The notes under the pieces are model-generated. The model worked only from the letters and a program-made list of their open reading frames with translations. It did no database searches and was not told where the DNA came from. 64,000 nucleotides of DNA. Origin: Stratiolaelaps scimitus (taxonomy: Eukaryota > Arthropoda > Arachnida > Mesostigmata > Laelapidae). A program made the position numbers and the translations under genes. Every line of letters begins with the position of its first letter. Position 1 is the first letter of the stretch. The DNA is taken from NCBI GenBank assembly GCA_019614645.1, contig JABWDB010000003.1:19615001-19679000 (forward strand), written 5' to 3'. Positions 26,728 to 39,960 of this stretch are shown piece by piece.

Positions 26728-29699
26728 GCTTTGTGTATGTGTGCTTGGTGTCGTACGATGTCGTTGCCGGTGCTGGAAGCGGTGCAGCTCAGCCGGAGAC
26801 ATTTTCATGCGGCCATTTCGGTACAGACGTTTCGATCGATCGATGGATCGACCTTGAGGCGGGCATAAAAATAAGAGGAAAAAAAAGCAAGCGAAGACGA
26901 AAACGAAGCATCTTCGTCGATATTTCGTTGCTGGAACTCGCGGAGAATGACGGAGAAGAGATAACAGCAGCATCAGCAGCAAGCGGCCACCGATTCAACG
27001 GCAAAGCACCATCACCACCACCATCCACAATCCAACAGTGGCTGCTGCGTTTCGGTATCTATCTTTGTGGGTCCGTGCGTGTATGTGTGCATTTGCCTCA
27101 CTCTGTTGGCTCTGACGCCGTCTTACCGTCATATCACCGCCAGGAACTATATATATATATAGATATATATATCGATGGACAAGACCACTGGATGATACAT
27201 CGTCGACGTATGGCTGTTACCGAATCTCACAGTGAGTGCTGTTGTCAGTGCGCTGCATTCGCACTTGTAGTATTTCTAATGCTAACACTTGCTTGTAACA
27301 GTGATAATACTAATTGCGATAATGGCGGTGCAACTGCTGTACACAAATATTGTATATTGTAGCGGTGAACGCAGTAAGAGCTGCAGTGGCAATTGAGGGA
27401 AGCTATTGAAAAGTAGAAGCGAGAAAGTAGCCTTAGAATGTTCGTTATATCAGGTACCACCGGGACATCCATGACATTTTCTCAATGGAAATGTGAACTT
27501 CATTTTAGGATCGATGAATAACTGCATCAAACCATCCTTCGCTTGGGTATGCGCCCATGATAATGGGCGTTGAGCAATCTTCTGTATTGGACTCGAACGT
27601 TATAAACAAAAAAACACACACACACACACAAAATGAGCCGGCTGGATACACAGTAAAGTGACGTCGCAGCAACGAAAAATGAATCACCTGCAACATCAAG
27701 GGTTATACATAGAAGAATTACGGCATTATATATATATATATATATATTCGCTCCCCGTATGAATGAGTGCTTACGTGTGTAGAATATGTGTAGACGACAT
27801 CATATGTAAAGGCGCACTTGACATCGTATGAGATCCTCTGTACACCTGTAAAGTGAAAGAGCCATGTGATCTGTGTAGGGGTGGGGAGGAAGCAGGGGAC
27901 TCGATGGGACAGTGCTACACATCTATGGATACTCACATATAGACCATGCGTGCTGGCGGACCCGGACTCACATCAGCTTATTTGAAGGCCATGAAGCACA
28001 TGAAGACCGGGTAATTAAGCCAGCAAACGAGCCGTACACTAAAAGCAGCAGCAGCAACAACAGCTGAAATCCAGGCGGGTGATAGGGTCGCTCCAGGTTG
28101 ATTTGTCACCACGAATGTCCACCACCGAGATGTCGTCGTCGTCGTCCTTCACGCTCGACACCTTGCGTGAGACAAACTGTGCATTCTCCAAATATCACCC
28201 ACACGCACACGGAACACACACGGAACGGATGCACTCAGCACGGAGGGCCAGATATGATAACCGCTCGACTGGCTTTCATACGCCAGCCAGGCAGAGTGAC
28301 ACATATCAGGGAGTAACATAGCCTGTCAGTGAAAGCTCACTCGCTCTTGAACCCGCCGAAGCGACACCTCGACCGCCAACGTGAGCGATACCCGGTAGAA
28401 TTAGCCACGTCAGCAGACAGCCAATGCACGCACACGTCGAACAAGGTAGAGGGACAGAGAGAGAGAGATATTAAAGGGTCTTTTCGGGACGGGCCTTCCC
28501 AATGATGATTCAGGCATTCGTTCACTGAATGAGCTTTATTTTGCAGAGAAAATCGTGCGGCGTCTACGAGCGATATACAAAACGACGAACGAACGTGTCA
28601 TACCTGTACACATGCAGGTATCACGAAGACTGAAGTATCTGCATTGAGAGCCAGCCAGATACTGAGGTGGACGCCCGGTGTCACCCACATGCGAATGGTT
28701 GTCAGATATCTAATGCGTCCGCCTTAAGCTTACCGTAACGTATGTGCTGTAGACACCTAACCTACTACCTCTAAATGATGAGGTTAGTGAAACAAATCTG
28801 TTTTGTCTATCAATTGTCTCTTTTAATATCATGATGAGTGAATACTAATAACAATAATAATATCAGCATCGTGTGCTGCTGTAGTATGCAACGTCTCCTG
28901 AGGAGTGCGACTGAGTAGATCATTAGTATTCTACATAAGTAAAAAATAACGTAGATCTGTTCCGATCTAATTATTTGATAAGATGATTAGGCTAACCATG
29001 TATATTTACTCACGAGGGGCGATCGAATTCTTCCAAGAGTAGCATAACTAAGACAGGGTGATTGACACGCGTAAAAATTCACACCTTCATACGTTGTGGA
29101 TTGATTGTTGGACGCCTTCATGACTCGGCTAAGGAGATTCCCTAAGATCAAAGCTAAATAGAATAAGACAGTCTTTGCGTTAAGGGTGGCCATGAAATCG
29201 AGTAATAGTTTCTCTATGCTAAACTGTAATTGTCAATTTGTCTGTGCATCGGATCGATCAATCCACTCAGGGAGAGATTACGACGACAGCTGGCCCACTG
29301 TAGCAGCGGCCAGAGCTAATACGGTCTCTTTGTTTAAAAGTATAATAATAATGGTCAGGTAAACTGGCTAAGCACCTCATTGCCGCATCAAACGTGGCCG
29401 GGGGGTCAGCACCCATTGAGTCTCGCTGCCACTGCCCTTCTACTACATACTGGTTTGCTAGCGTTTGACGTTTACTCGGACTCTCTGTGGTTTTCCCGCA
29501 GCTGAGTTTACTTTCCAATTCGTATAGATCTCCTCGCAGTGGTGTTATACTCTCGACGCCGAAGCTGTATTCGCACGGGATAAGGCACCCAGCCATGTCC
29601 CGAGAAGGACGCTGGCCGAGTCCATTCGACTGCCGGTTAACAGGCCCGTTATCACAGCTGTTAGGTTTTGAAAGAAAAACGTGCCGTGACTGGTAGGAA
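26723..29699. other. Non-coding interval, nothing supported
   Basis: Short TA runs near 27148-27172 and 27725-27747, a CA run near 27615, a GA run near 28457-28470 and CAG runs near 26968. Open frames run through these repeats. Confidence 0.55.
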
Positions 29700-29848
29700 G
29701 CGGTGGTGCTTTTGCATTGCCTCGTAAGACGGACCCCTGAACACCAATGTGTAACAGTGGCAATCGAGCCCGTGCAGCTGCATTCGTCTCACTTCGTTTG
29801 CAAGTCAGGCGCACACGAATGTACTACCAGGTCATCCCGCGTCCCGGG
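29700..29848 (-). mobile_element. Diverged second copy of the same tRNA-derived SINE
   Basis: The segment aligns end to end with the copy near 57.8 kb. Shared landmarks include TCGTAAGAC, a degenerate box B (GGCTCGATTGC on the minus strand), GTGCGCCT and the box A-like GGTAGTACAT. It is clearly older, with many substitutions, and I see no A tail or target-site duplication. Two copies in 64 kb indicate a dispersed family. Confidence 0.65.
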
Positions 29849-32800
29849 GCCTCGACTGTGTTTCTATTGTTGCCCAGTCAGTCAAATGAACAGAATGCTA
29901 CCGAATGATGAGAATCGCTGGTTAGGTGTCGACTCGATGCTGTACAATGGACAGCTCATACGAGTTCCTCGACGGATCAGCAAACAATTATGGATTAATT
30001 TTTTTTTTTGATATGTACATACAGTTATGTGTGTATTGTTGTCATCGTATCAACAGATTAGCTAACAGTACGGCCCACATAGGGTACGCAAGCAAGAAGA
30101 AAAACATATAACATTGTGTGCGAGTCTTGCGCGCATTGCTCCTCACAGGAAATGACATGACCCAGTTTCGAATTCTGAAAGATATGCCATTAAACATCGA
30201 CGCTGATTGAGTTGAAAAGATGGCTACATTGTACACAGACAACAAATGATGCAATAAGTACATCGTTCACATCGATTCCGGAATGAAATGAGGCGAATGT
30301 ATTTGTCTGGAACCGCACCCCGTCATCGTTCTCAGGCGCCGCCACGAACTCTCGAAGAGTAGCGTTCACTTGCCGTAAAAAATCAGTCACCTACTCTCCC
30401 TCGCGATAGCCTTGACCTGATGATGACGGTACAGGTGAAGGACCAATTACCACTCTACTGATTGGCCTGTGACGTCAATTGGATATCGCATATTCGATTG
30501 ACTTGAGACAGCGATCGCCGCTCTGTCTAGTCTTATCTGATCTGCTCTGTTTGTCTGCTGTATTTTCATTGTTGTCGCTGATGTCTAGTTATGATGAGAT
30601 TATATATTATATATATATATATATATAAGAGAGAGAAAGCCGAAAATGCGGCATGACCAGCGAAATCGATGAACGAGAGTTGAACGGCGTTGTTCGTTCG
30701 TTATTCGCCGTTCCTTCGATAGACTCAGCCAAATAAACGTACAAAGAGTAATAGTGCTACTAGTAGTAGTAGTAGTAGTAGTAGCAGTAGAAGCAATATG
30801 CAGTTAACGCAACAAACGTTAGCACCGCCGGTGCACATTTGGGCTAACAAACAAACCACCACGACATCCATCATCCCAACCGCATCTGTTCGTACCAGAT
30901 CGCCAACGAGCCGAACTTCAATTTCCACTTCCAATTCGACATCCGTTCAACTCTCGTCCCTCGAGCCTATATCCCATCGTCTATTGCGTACGCACTGTAT
31001 TTATGGTGCCTTTGAACAGAACCCTCTGAAGTTGGTAGATAGATAGATAGAGAGAGAGAGCCAACGATACTGCCGAATCGAACGTGACTACCGGTCGGGA
31101 CTGTGCCATCCGTTGTGGCTCCGACGAAGGCAGGTCCAGGGCTCTCAATATTCGATAGCAAGCGTGAGGTGGTACACCTCAGTTCGCTGTGAAATGCGCC
31201 AGTTTTGCCCACCCCATAGTTATGTTCGGCCATATTTGGCCGTAGCCTCACAGAGAGATAAGGATTGACTGACCTCAGCCTACTGAGTTAATTAATTGTA
31301 CTTTGTGAATTATGATACTATACTAGATTGCGAACTCCATCGCTCTTTTTTATTGTTACTTCTATGAAAAGTGGCCACACACGAGTAGGCCAGGTTATCG
31401 ACATCGTCTACACCATCCATGCTCACATGTGGCCGGATCCGTGTGCTCGAATGACAATTCGTATATAAGCGGCATTCCGCTATGTCAATAGTTGGATCGA
31501 TACTAGAGGGCAAGTTGACGGGGACAACCAACAAGCGTTTTTCGATCCCTCGACCCCCCCATCTGCTGCCCAGCCTAACCTAACCTACTGGAACATGTAG
31601 CCAAAGATATCGACGATGTCTATCTGCTGTTGTTTCGGCAGTAACAGCCGTTCCCGCAGCGGCTGCAGCCGTTGTTGCCCTAAACACGGTGTCGTCATAG
31701 GCAGGCGTAACTATTTGTTAACGCTGCTTGCGTGGACGGCGGCGGCGGCGGCGTCGGTTATGGACCGACCAGTGTTCGCTGTCAAGACGGCGGAAGCGGC
31801 AATCGTCTCCTCATAGCACGGTAAGTCGCCCTAGCGGGTGAGGTATCCACCCATCGACTAGTCATTCACTCACTCAGTGAATCAGTAACCAAGCGACTAT
31901 TCTAACCTAACTCACTTTTTCGTTGAGTTTGGTTCGTTCCGTTGCCTTTGACGTTGTGGGGGCAGTAAGCTGCTGCTCTCTTGGCGATACGACAAATGTA
32001 TGCCCAGTCACGGAGCACGGATCGGGCGTTCAGTCGTCTATCGCTACCCTAGCCGCGCACCTATCTCCTTGCCTATCGGACTGCCTGACTGCCACGTATT
32101 TAGGACCGCGAGCGAGTCTTAACACGAGGCTGTGCTGTTGCCGACAACAGCTTTAGTACGATATCGCCGTTCGGCTGATGTCGTGGTGACTGTGGACCCC
32201 GGACGGCCTCGTGTTGTCCAAACGACGCTCGCCGGCACAATGCGACACAGGTTGCAACAATCGTTTCTACCAAACCTTCTTGGGCCTTCTGCCTAGCCTA
32301 GACAGGCTGTAGGTCTACTTCGATGTGCTCTGGTGTTTCTGCTCCGGTGCAACATCCTCGGCAGCAGTGGCAGCAGCAATGCGAACATGAGACGTGGCGA
32401 TCGGACAGCAACTGCCAACAATGGTGACGGTGCTGCTGGTGTGGTTGGTCACATTGATTGAACACAGCAGCAGCAATATGTCAAGACCTGTAGGACGCAT
32501 GCGGGCAACGAGGAAGCAGACACCGCCTAGCTGGTGGTTGGACAGCCACGACAGAAACTAACGAAAGCTAGAGGATCGTGGTATACCACAAGGGCCTTAC
32601 TCTGACCGCGCTCACTTGCCCTGTATGGAACATACGAGAATTTCGACTAGGACTGGGTGACTTTTCTTGCTAGACTGTCCCACTTTTGTTTTCGATTTGT
32701 GAAAGTGTGTGCGCTATATATCGCCTTCAATGAATATAGTGCAACGCTTTTAGGCGGATGGTCCCGTAAATATTCTGTGTATGCTACCGCTTGCTATCGA

Positions 32801-33613
32801 TATATCGGAATGCTTAAGCACGTTCGTTGATATCTATGGGCAAAGATAGAGAAATTACAGACAAAGTTGTTGTGTCTACAATAACTATCTGACGAACAAT
32901 TCCCGTTAAATACAGTGTCGTTTCGTAGTACACTTACCTAAGTAAATTATCCGGGCGGACTCTCAGTCAACATTTTTTCGTCCACGGACCTGCTTAACCT
33001 ATCGCAGCACATCATCAGGTTGTATTGGATTGGCGTCTCTTATTATTTCGTCCGCCATTCGCTCTTTGAACAGTTAGTGGGATTCAAAGGTGCAGCTGTG
33101 CTACTGAAATGGATGGGAGCACGTACCGCAATCAGACCGAATTGACCTTCAATGCCACCTCTACTGCCTTTGTTGTACCATAGGCGGCCTTTAGAGATAT
33201 GCTTCTATTTCAATGTCTGGACCTTTCCACCGGGTGAAACCGAGACTAACTTAAGCTCGAAGAGAAAAAAAACGAACGAAAAAACTGAAGGTTTATTTCC
33301 GCAAAGTGACTGGGAGCGCTTATTTTCATATTACATCGGACACAAGGAGTCAATGACAGGCTTCACATGCACATGATCATGCGAGGTGCACGCAGACTTT
33401 GCGGGCTGTATCTAATCTAGCTCCAGCAAGCTATGCAATAGTACGATAGACAGGCAACTGGTGCAGTCGTTTTTCAAAAAAAAAACTGATGCGGATAAAC
33501 CAATGGTCAAGTGCAAGCCACGTTGTGTTGGGCAGCTGTGCATGAACTTCTTAGACCTCGCCCCCACAGAGATACAGACCATGACTGTATGAACAGAACA
33601 CGACCTTGTTCGT
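29849..33613. other. Non-coding interval, nothing coding supported
   Basis: T run at 30000-30009, TA (30601-30627), AGT (30753-30785), GATA/GA (31038-31058) and a GGC patch near 31740. No gene is recognised. Confidence 0.55.
30753..30785. repeat. (AGT)n trinucleotide repeat
   Basis: About ten AGT units with one AGC variant. A (TA)n run lies nearby at 30601-30627. Confidence 0.88.
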
Positions 33614-33614
33614 A

Positions 33615-33650
<36 letters not shown>
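33614..33650. repeat. (TA)n microsatellite
   Basis: A TA run with one GTA interruption near its left end. Confidence 0.9.
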
Positions 33651-33652
<2 letters not shown>

Positions 33653-34699
33653 TACAGGACATCATCACACTTGACAAATTTTAGAGTATTCACTTTCCTT
33701 AAAAGTTGAGTTTCCCGTGAATAAGCTGGAGATGTGCGAACCTTCATTGACTTAAAACCTAAATAATATTAATTCTAGACTAACGTTATACTGTAAATAA
33801 AAAATAAAAATGACTAAATCCTAACCAAATAAAGACTCCATAAATAACTCATGATCCTGAAAGGATAATCTTGCTGCTTCTTGTCATATGACCTAGAGCT
33901 ATATCCTATAATACGTTTGAGTTAACATATATAATAATAATAATAATAAACGATGACAATAAATGCCAACGCTCAGTTGGTCAGCCCGGTACACGGTCAG
34001 ACGGATGCTGATTGCGTTTTCCGTTGCTGTCTTTACGGGACAAATCACTGCCGCAAACCGCCCGCGCGGGCGCAGCCTTCTATTCACATCACTACTGGGA
34101 TTCTACCAACAGAAGACAAAGAGCGAGGACGATCGACCCCACTGAAAGAAGGATCATCCAGAGCCCAAGCGACAGGAACAGCCGCTAGATGTACATCGCG
34201 TTAGTGTTCATGATGATGATGGTGATGATGTTGCTGTTGTTGTTGCTGTTGTTGTCGTCGTTAACTCAAGGCAACGACAAACGCCATCAACGAAGAAGAC
34301 GCCACCGCCGCAACAACAACAACCCGCAAACAGCGAATCACCACCACGAGCACTACCGCGACGCCTCGGCGAGTTACGGTATTGCAGCGGTGTGGTGGCG
34401 GTGGCGGCAGCAGCAACAGCTGCTGCTGCCTCGGCGGCAGGGGTGTCGCACCAACGTGAAACTGACATAGCAGCGGTAGCCGTAGTAGAAGTTGTTCTTG
34501 TTGTAGCCGTTGTAGAGGGACGTTGAAGCTGGTGGTTGCTGCGCTGAAGAAGATAGCACCATCGTCAGCATTAGCCGCAGCAGCAGCAGCAGCCGACGGC
34601 TAAAATCGAAGCAGTGGTTGCGAAGCCACCCAAACCCCGTCAGGGCCTGCCAATCCCGGACCGCGCACGCACAATCAAATACCGCACGGATATATAGAT

Positions 34700-34735
34700 A
34701 GAGAGAGGGAGGGAGGGAGGGAGAGAGAGAGAGAC
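34700..34735. repeat. (GA)n/(GGGA)n purine tract
   Basis: GATAGA, GGGA and GA units form a pure purine tract on the plus strand, flanked by a short CACA run. Confidence 0.88.
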
Positions 34736-34860
34736 ACACAAACAGCATCAGCGAATAGACAGATGGATAGGCTGGCAGACAGATACATCTAATACTAACG
34801 AAAGTAGCACTGCAGACGTTGGCCTCCTCTACGCTTCTGCAACGGGACGGGGCACACCAT

Positions 34861-34889
34861 GGTGCGGCACGGTGCGGCACGGTGCGGCA
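34861..34889. repeat. 10-bp tandem repeat, three units, followed by an A run
   Basis: GGTGCGGCAC is repeated almost three times and runs into a stretch of ten A bases. Confidence 0.9.
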
Positions 34890-35244
34890 AAAAAAAAAGG
34901 ACGCACGCAAACACCGGTAGAAGAAACGTTGTCGTCGTCGTCGTCGTTCGACGTCCACGTCCACGTCGAAATCGAACCACCTCACCACGGAGGGCCTTCA
35001 GTCGTTCAGCCATTGGATTCAGCAATCCGTCGCATGTGAGACGATGATGATGGTGACGGCGACGACGATTGCTAAGAACAAGAGCCGATCATAGCTCATC
35101 TAACAACTGCGGTAACGCAGTTAATAATACAGCTTTCATTTGATAGCATGCGCAAGTTTGACACCCGCCTGTGTCGATCCGACTTTGGTAGAACATACGC
35201 CGTACTTACACACTGTCGTGCGGACGAATTATTGTTATGCCGCA

Positions 35245-35276
<32 letters not shown>

Positions 35277-37605
35277 CTCGAGTGATCCGAAGTCGTAATT
35301 CGCTTCTTACCCAGTGGTGGCGGTATCGGCGGCAGCGTACCATGGATAACCGTATCATTCCATGTTGCGTTTTCGCTGAAATATAAACCTGCCTACAGCT
35401 AGCTTCACTTTGAGATTAGAAGGATAATTCGAACAGTACGAGGGGAAGTCACCTGTTCACCTATTATATAATAATATAACAAGCTAGTTTAATCGACAAC
35501 GCCGCAGCCATTCGCCATAGAATTTACTGCTTAATACTGCCCTACACCGTCAGGAGAGAACGACACTGATCGTGAACAAGCAAGAAATAAACTGCAAAAC
35601 GTTATTTCTTCAACTCTTCTAACCATTATACGTATTAGCTCATAATGATCCCTGATGTATACGCGCATGCAAGCTACTAAACTAGAAAAGGAAGACCACG
35701 TGAATATACATGGGGCCCACACGGACCAGAAGTTTATTTGGTTTTTGAATCATTTTGCACCTGAACGAACGTTGTTGTTCTTACTGTCACCGTTCTTCTT
35801 CGTCTTCATTTTTCTTCATCTTCCTCTTCAGTGTGTCTCCATCTTCAATATCCTTCATTATTCTCATCGTCATATTTATCATCTCAGAATCATCCTCAAC
35901 TTTCGCCTCTTCTAATCTGGCATATCTCAAGCTCATTTCATCACCTCCCATCTAGTGTCTTCATAATCGTCATCAGCATCATCATAATATAATTATAATA
36001 ATTAATAGTATTATCATCAGCATCAATTCGGCTTCCACATCATCATTAGCTCATTGTTGTTGTTGTTGACATTTCTTCGCTCTCATCATCATCATCAGTT
36101 TTTGTGTTCTGCTATGCCTTCTGCTCAATCTCTCGTTCATCGTCTGCTATTTACATCGGTTTTATCGCTGTACCTACACAAGCGGGTCTGCTTCATCGTT
36201 TCCCCCAAGTCTATCCATCCATCCATATACACACCTTGGTGGTGGTGTGTTCCTAACCTCGAGCCCGTCTTAACCAACCCCTCCCCACCATGTCATTTGT
36301 CCCCCATTGGTTTTCATTCGGTTTGTGGTTTTTTTTGTGTCCGACTCCCTCGTTGATGTCACCGACTCCGCCAGCATTTATGTCCATCCATCCACTTCAC
36401 CGCCCATCTTAGAGCCTCTCTCTAGCGTCTACCCAATATCCACCTAACCTTTCGTGTCGTCACACACAATTATTTAATAACGGCCTATAGTATCATCGTA
36501 ATTAGCATCATCATCGTCGTCATCATCATTGTAATTATCATTACCATCAAGTTCTATCGTCATAGCGTGACAGGAGCACGCCACTGTACGCCACTGCTGA
36601 CGGCGCACCTGTAATCAACACTACAACGATCACCACGACCATCTCACAGACTACCTCCATCGTATCTGTTCGTATTTTAAAAAACAGCGATGCGCAAGGT
36701 TTCACCGACGGCCGACGATGGAAACCTCACCTTCCTTGACATCAATAGTTGTCGACCAGACTCCGCTCTGCACCACGTACCCCCATTGCCCATGGAGATG
36801 GGCAACCGTTCAACCGTTTTGGCTGGATGATGCGGCAAATGGCCTAAAGGTATCATATCAAGACCAGCTAAGCACCAAGCGCTAGAGCTAGAGAAAGCCA
36901 ACCAAGCCGAATGGAGTCTGCACTCGCTGGAATATCGGTATGAATACAGGGTGAGTCATTTATGAATGCGTGATGGTGAATAGCTTTGATTCATAACTGG
37001 ACAGTCGCTTGTGGAAGTGTTCTACAATTTCGAAATTGAAATTTTGCTCAGGCTTGCCAGATTGTCTATGACGGCAAACATGACGGGAACGGTCTGTACA
37101 ATCACAAAGAATTACAGTGGTAGCAGTAGAAGCAGTTGTAGTACACGGCGGTGAGCTGGGATGCCCGAAGACAGAGAGCTCTAGCCGCCGGTTGTAGCGT
37201 AGCACAATTTGGGACATACGTCGCCGCTGTGGTCAATGCCTCGGTAGTCGGTGACACGCTTGCGAATTACAATAACTAATAAATTAATTAACACAATCCA
37301 TACTGCTCTTCCTCTCTCTCTCTCTCTCTCTCTTTCTCTCACACTTCATTCTTCAATTGCTCCTTGTGTATCAACACATGATCCATTTTATTGTCGTGGG
37401 ATCGGTTGCTGTTGTTGTTGTTGTCGCTATTTTGTATATTATAATGAAATCAACTCGATGAAGCAGGCACCCCTTCCATAAGAGGTATCATGCTCCGGAA
37501 TGTGTTGTATGGGCGAGAATTCTGTCGAGTTTATATTTTCGTCTAGCTATACTGCTTTTATTCATCGACATTACAATAAAGGACAGATCATATTTACAAT
37601 GTATT

Positions 37606-37674
37606 TATATTTATATATATATATTCATATATATATATTTATATATATATATATACTTATATGTATATATATAT
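37606..37674. repeat. Interrupted (TA)n microsatellite
   Basis: Several short TA runs with ATTTATAT interruptions. A CT-TA-GT compound tract follows at about 37759-37812. Confidence 0.9.
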
Positions 37675-38689
37675 AGCCGTTATCATTTCAGTCATTCCTT
37701 TCTTTCATAGTCATCATCATCATCGTCTTACTTTCTCCGTAGTATGCGTCCCTTGTTTTTCTCTCTTTCTCTCTCTGTCTCTCTCTCTGTATATATATAT
37801 ATGTGTGTGTGTGACGGGATTTGTCTGTTTTCTATGTTTGTGTCTGCGGACTCTGCGTGTCTGACGTGATGTCTGATGTGGTTTGTCCGTGTATGTGTAT
37901 GTCAAGAATACGTTTGCTTTAATGTTTTTGTAGTATCTGTTGCCGTTGCTCTGTTCTGTATAATTGTGTACGATACAATGTTATTATTATTATTATCAAT
38001 ATTGTTATTATTATTATTATTATTAGGTATTTATGTTACAAGCACCCAGACTGAGTACCGTCAAGGCGCGTCGTTCAACTCCAAAAAAAGGGGTAAAAAT
38101 ACAATAATAATTATATTCGTAATAATAATCATAATAATAATAATAATAACGAGAGCAACCCCTACACCCCATATTCGAATGTGGAAAACACCAAGCAAGA
38201 TAGGAGTAGAGTAGACACCGTCACAGCATCAGCAGCAGCAGCGTCATGCCACGACAACGACCGGGACGATACCCCGAACGGTCATCACTGGGTTGCCTTC
38301 GCAGGTTTGGCCGCTGCGAGAAAGACGAAGCCAATCCGTTTTGTTGTTGGTGCTGGCCAAACTGGCAGTCCCCGTACTACGGAACGTTGTTGTTTCGTTG
38401 CTTGCTTGCTCGGTCTGTCTATCTGTCTGCCTCAATCGTCCATCTGACTCTGCTTGTGCCGGGGCTGTCTATGACGGGTGGATACCTACCGACAGCGACT
38501 CTGCCGGCAACGGCTAGCACCACCGCCAGCCGCCTGCTGTTGTTGCTCTTGGCTTTGTCCCTTGGATCGGCTTGGTTGGCTTGACTACTCTGGTCTCTGG
38601 TCCATCGGCGGGGCTGTGCGATCCATCGAATCAACAACAACGATGCTCGATGCTTCAGATGGTACTGCGTGCCGCCTCTGCTGCTGCTG

Positions 38690-38760
38690 TTGCTGATGAA
38701 GCGCTGATGTTGCTGCTGCTGCTGCTGCTGCTTCTGCTGCTTCTGTTGCTGCCGACGTCG
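38690..38760. repeat. (CTG)n trinucleotide tract
   Basis: About twenty CTG/TTC-type units, part of a larger CAG/CTG-rich block (38.2-39.8 kb) in which the repeat orientation flips from CTG to CAG near 38.9 kb. No conserved protein is encoded in any frame. Confidence 0.85.
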
Positions 38761-39363
38761 TCGTCATCCTAAGGACGAAAACGAAGAAGGCGCTGCACAT
38801 TTTCCCTCTACTTCACCAAATCCACAGCCAGCATCAGCACCACCACCACCACCGCCGCCGCAGTCACCGACTTCGTTTTCGTCGGACGGCGCGGTTCGTC
38901 GCTGCAGCGCACCAGCAGCAGCAGCAGCAGCAGCAACATCAACACAAACAGCTCCTCGCCGTGGCCGTCGTCATCATCATCATCCGAGTGGTGGCGCCAA
39001 TACGACCACCACAGCCACTTTGGAACCTTCGGTAGATCACGTACTGTTTTGGCCACGTTCGACTGGTATCGCCATCGGCGCCATCGCCGCTGTCGCTGGC
39101 CGCCAGCGCCACCAACGCCACCAGTAACGCGCGCGTCGTTCCAGCGATGAACCAACCGCCAACACTAACAGCAACGCAGCAGCAGCAGCAGCAGGACTGC
39201 CACCACCACGACGACTAGGCCAGTTCTGCCAGCATCGACGGCAGCCGCTGCCGCCGCCGCATCTAAAGAGAAGCACAAGAATCGAAGGACCACGAACGAA
39301 GGTACGCAAGCGTCGATACAGGCCAGAAGAAGTCAAGCAGGCGCTCCTCGTCGCGCTCGATCG

Positions 39364-39405
39364 TCCGTCTGTCCGTTCATCCGTACGGACGCACGGACGG
39401 ACGGA
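39364..39405. repeat. 42-bp imperfect palindrome of CCGT/ACGG units
   Basis: Two 21-bp arms without a spacer, centred on CCGTACGG, match at 18 of 21 positions. The right arm continues into pure (GGAC)n units. It is a tetranucleotide repeat that reverses direction at its centre. Confidence 0.8.
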
Positions 39406-39960
39406 CGGACGGCCAGACCGACAGACATACAGGCGTTTGGCAACCACTACCAGCAGCAGCAGCAGCAAAAACGATCGATCGGTCGCCTGGTGGCAAACGC
39501 TGCGACGATCCACGTACGTCGCCATGAGAATGAGAAGAAAGCTCGAGATGCCGCTGCTCTGCAAGAGCAGCAGCAGCAACAACAACAACGGCTCATGCTG
39601 TGTCGTTGTTGTTGTTGCTGTTGTGGTTGTTGCTGCTGCTGCTGCGATTTCACTGTTGCGTTTGCCGATGGTGATGTTGCTGTTATTGGTCTCTTATCAT
39701 TGTTGTTAAAAAGCAACAGCAGCAGCAGCAGCAAGTCACTTGGCGTCCATTGCGATGGTCCCACATTAACCAATTCATATTACTATTATCTTTGCCTATC
39801 GCAAGGGCAGCGTTGGAGGTCGATGGAACGCCCAGCGCCTTTGATCGTTCTAGAACGCCTTAGGAAAATGCTAGGATTGGGCGCATCGTATCAGCCACAG
39901 TTGCGGTTATCGTCTGGTGTTTTTTTCTCTTCCCGACGTGGACTGATCTGCTGATAGATG

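Larger units (their letters stand above)
33651..37605. other. Non-coding interval: CpG/repeat block, then a pyrimidine-rich block
   Basis: 34.2-35.1 kb carries GAT, GTT, CAA and CAG tracts and CGTCGT runs. A TA run lies at 35246-35272. From about 35.76 to 36.56 kb the plus strand is dominated by CTT, CAT and ATC units. No conserved open frame is present. Confidence 0.55.
37813..39960. other. CAG/CTG-rich non-coding block
   Basis: ATT repeats (37981-38025, 38100-38150) are followed by a CpG- and CAG/CTG-rich block to about 39.75 kb with the 42-bp palindrome inside. Multiple frames on both strands stay open only because of the repeats. Confidence 0.55.

Noticed and set aside
26733..27362. 209-codon plus-strand frame
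   Set aside because: It crosses TA and CAG microsatellites and has no recognisable domain or transcript signals.
31570..31590. CCTAA repeats as telomeric sequence
   Set aside because: Only about two units; far too few for a telomeric array.
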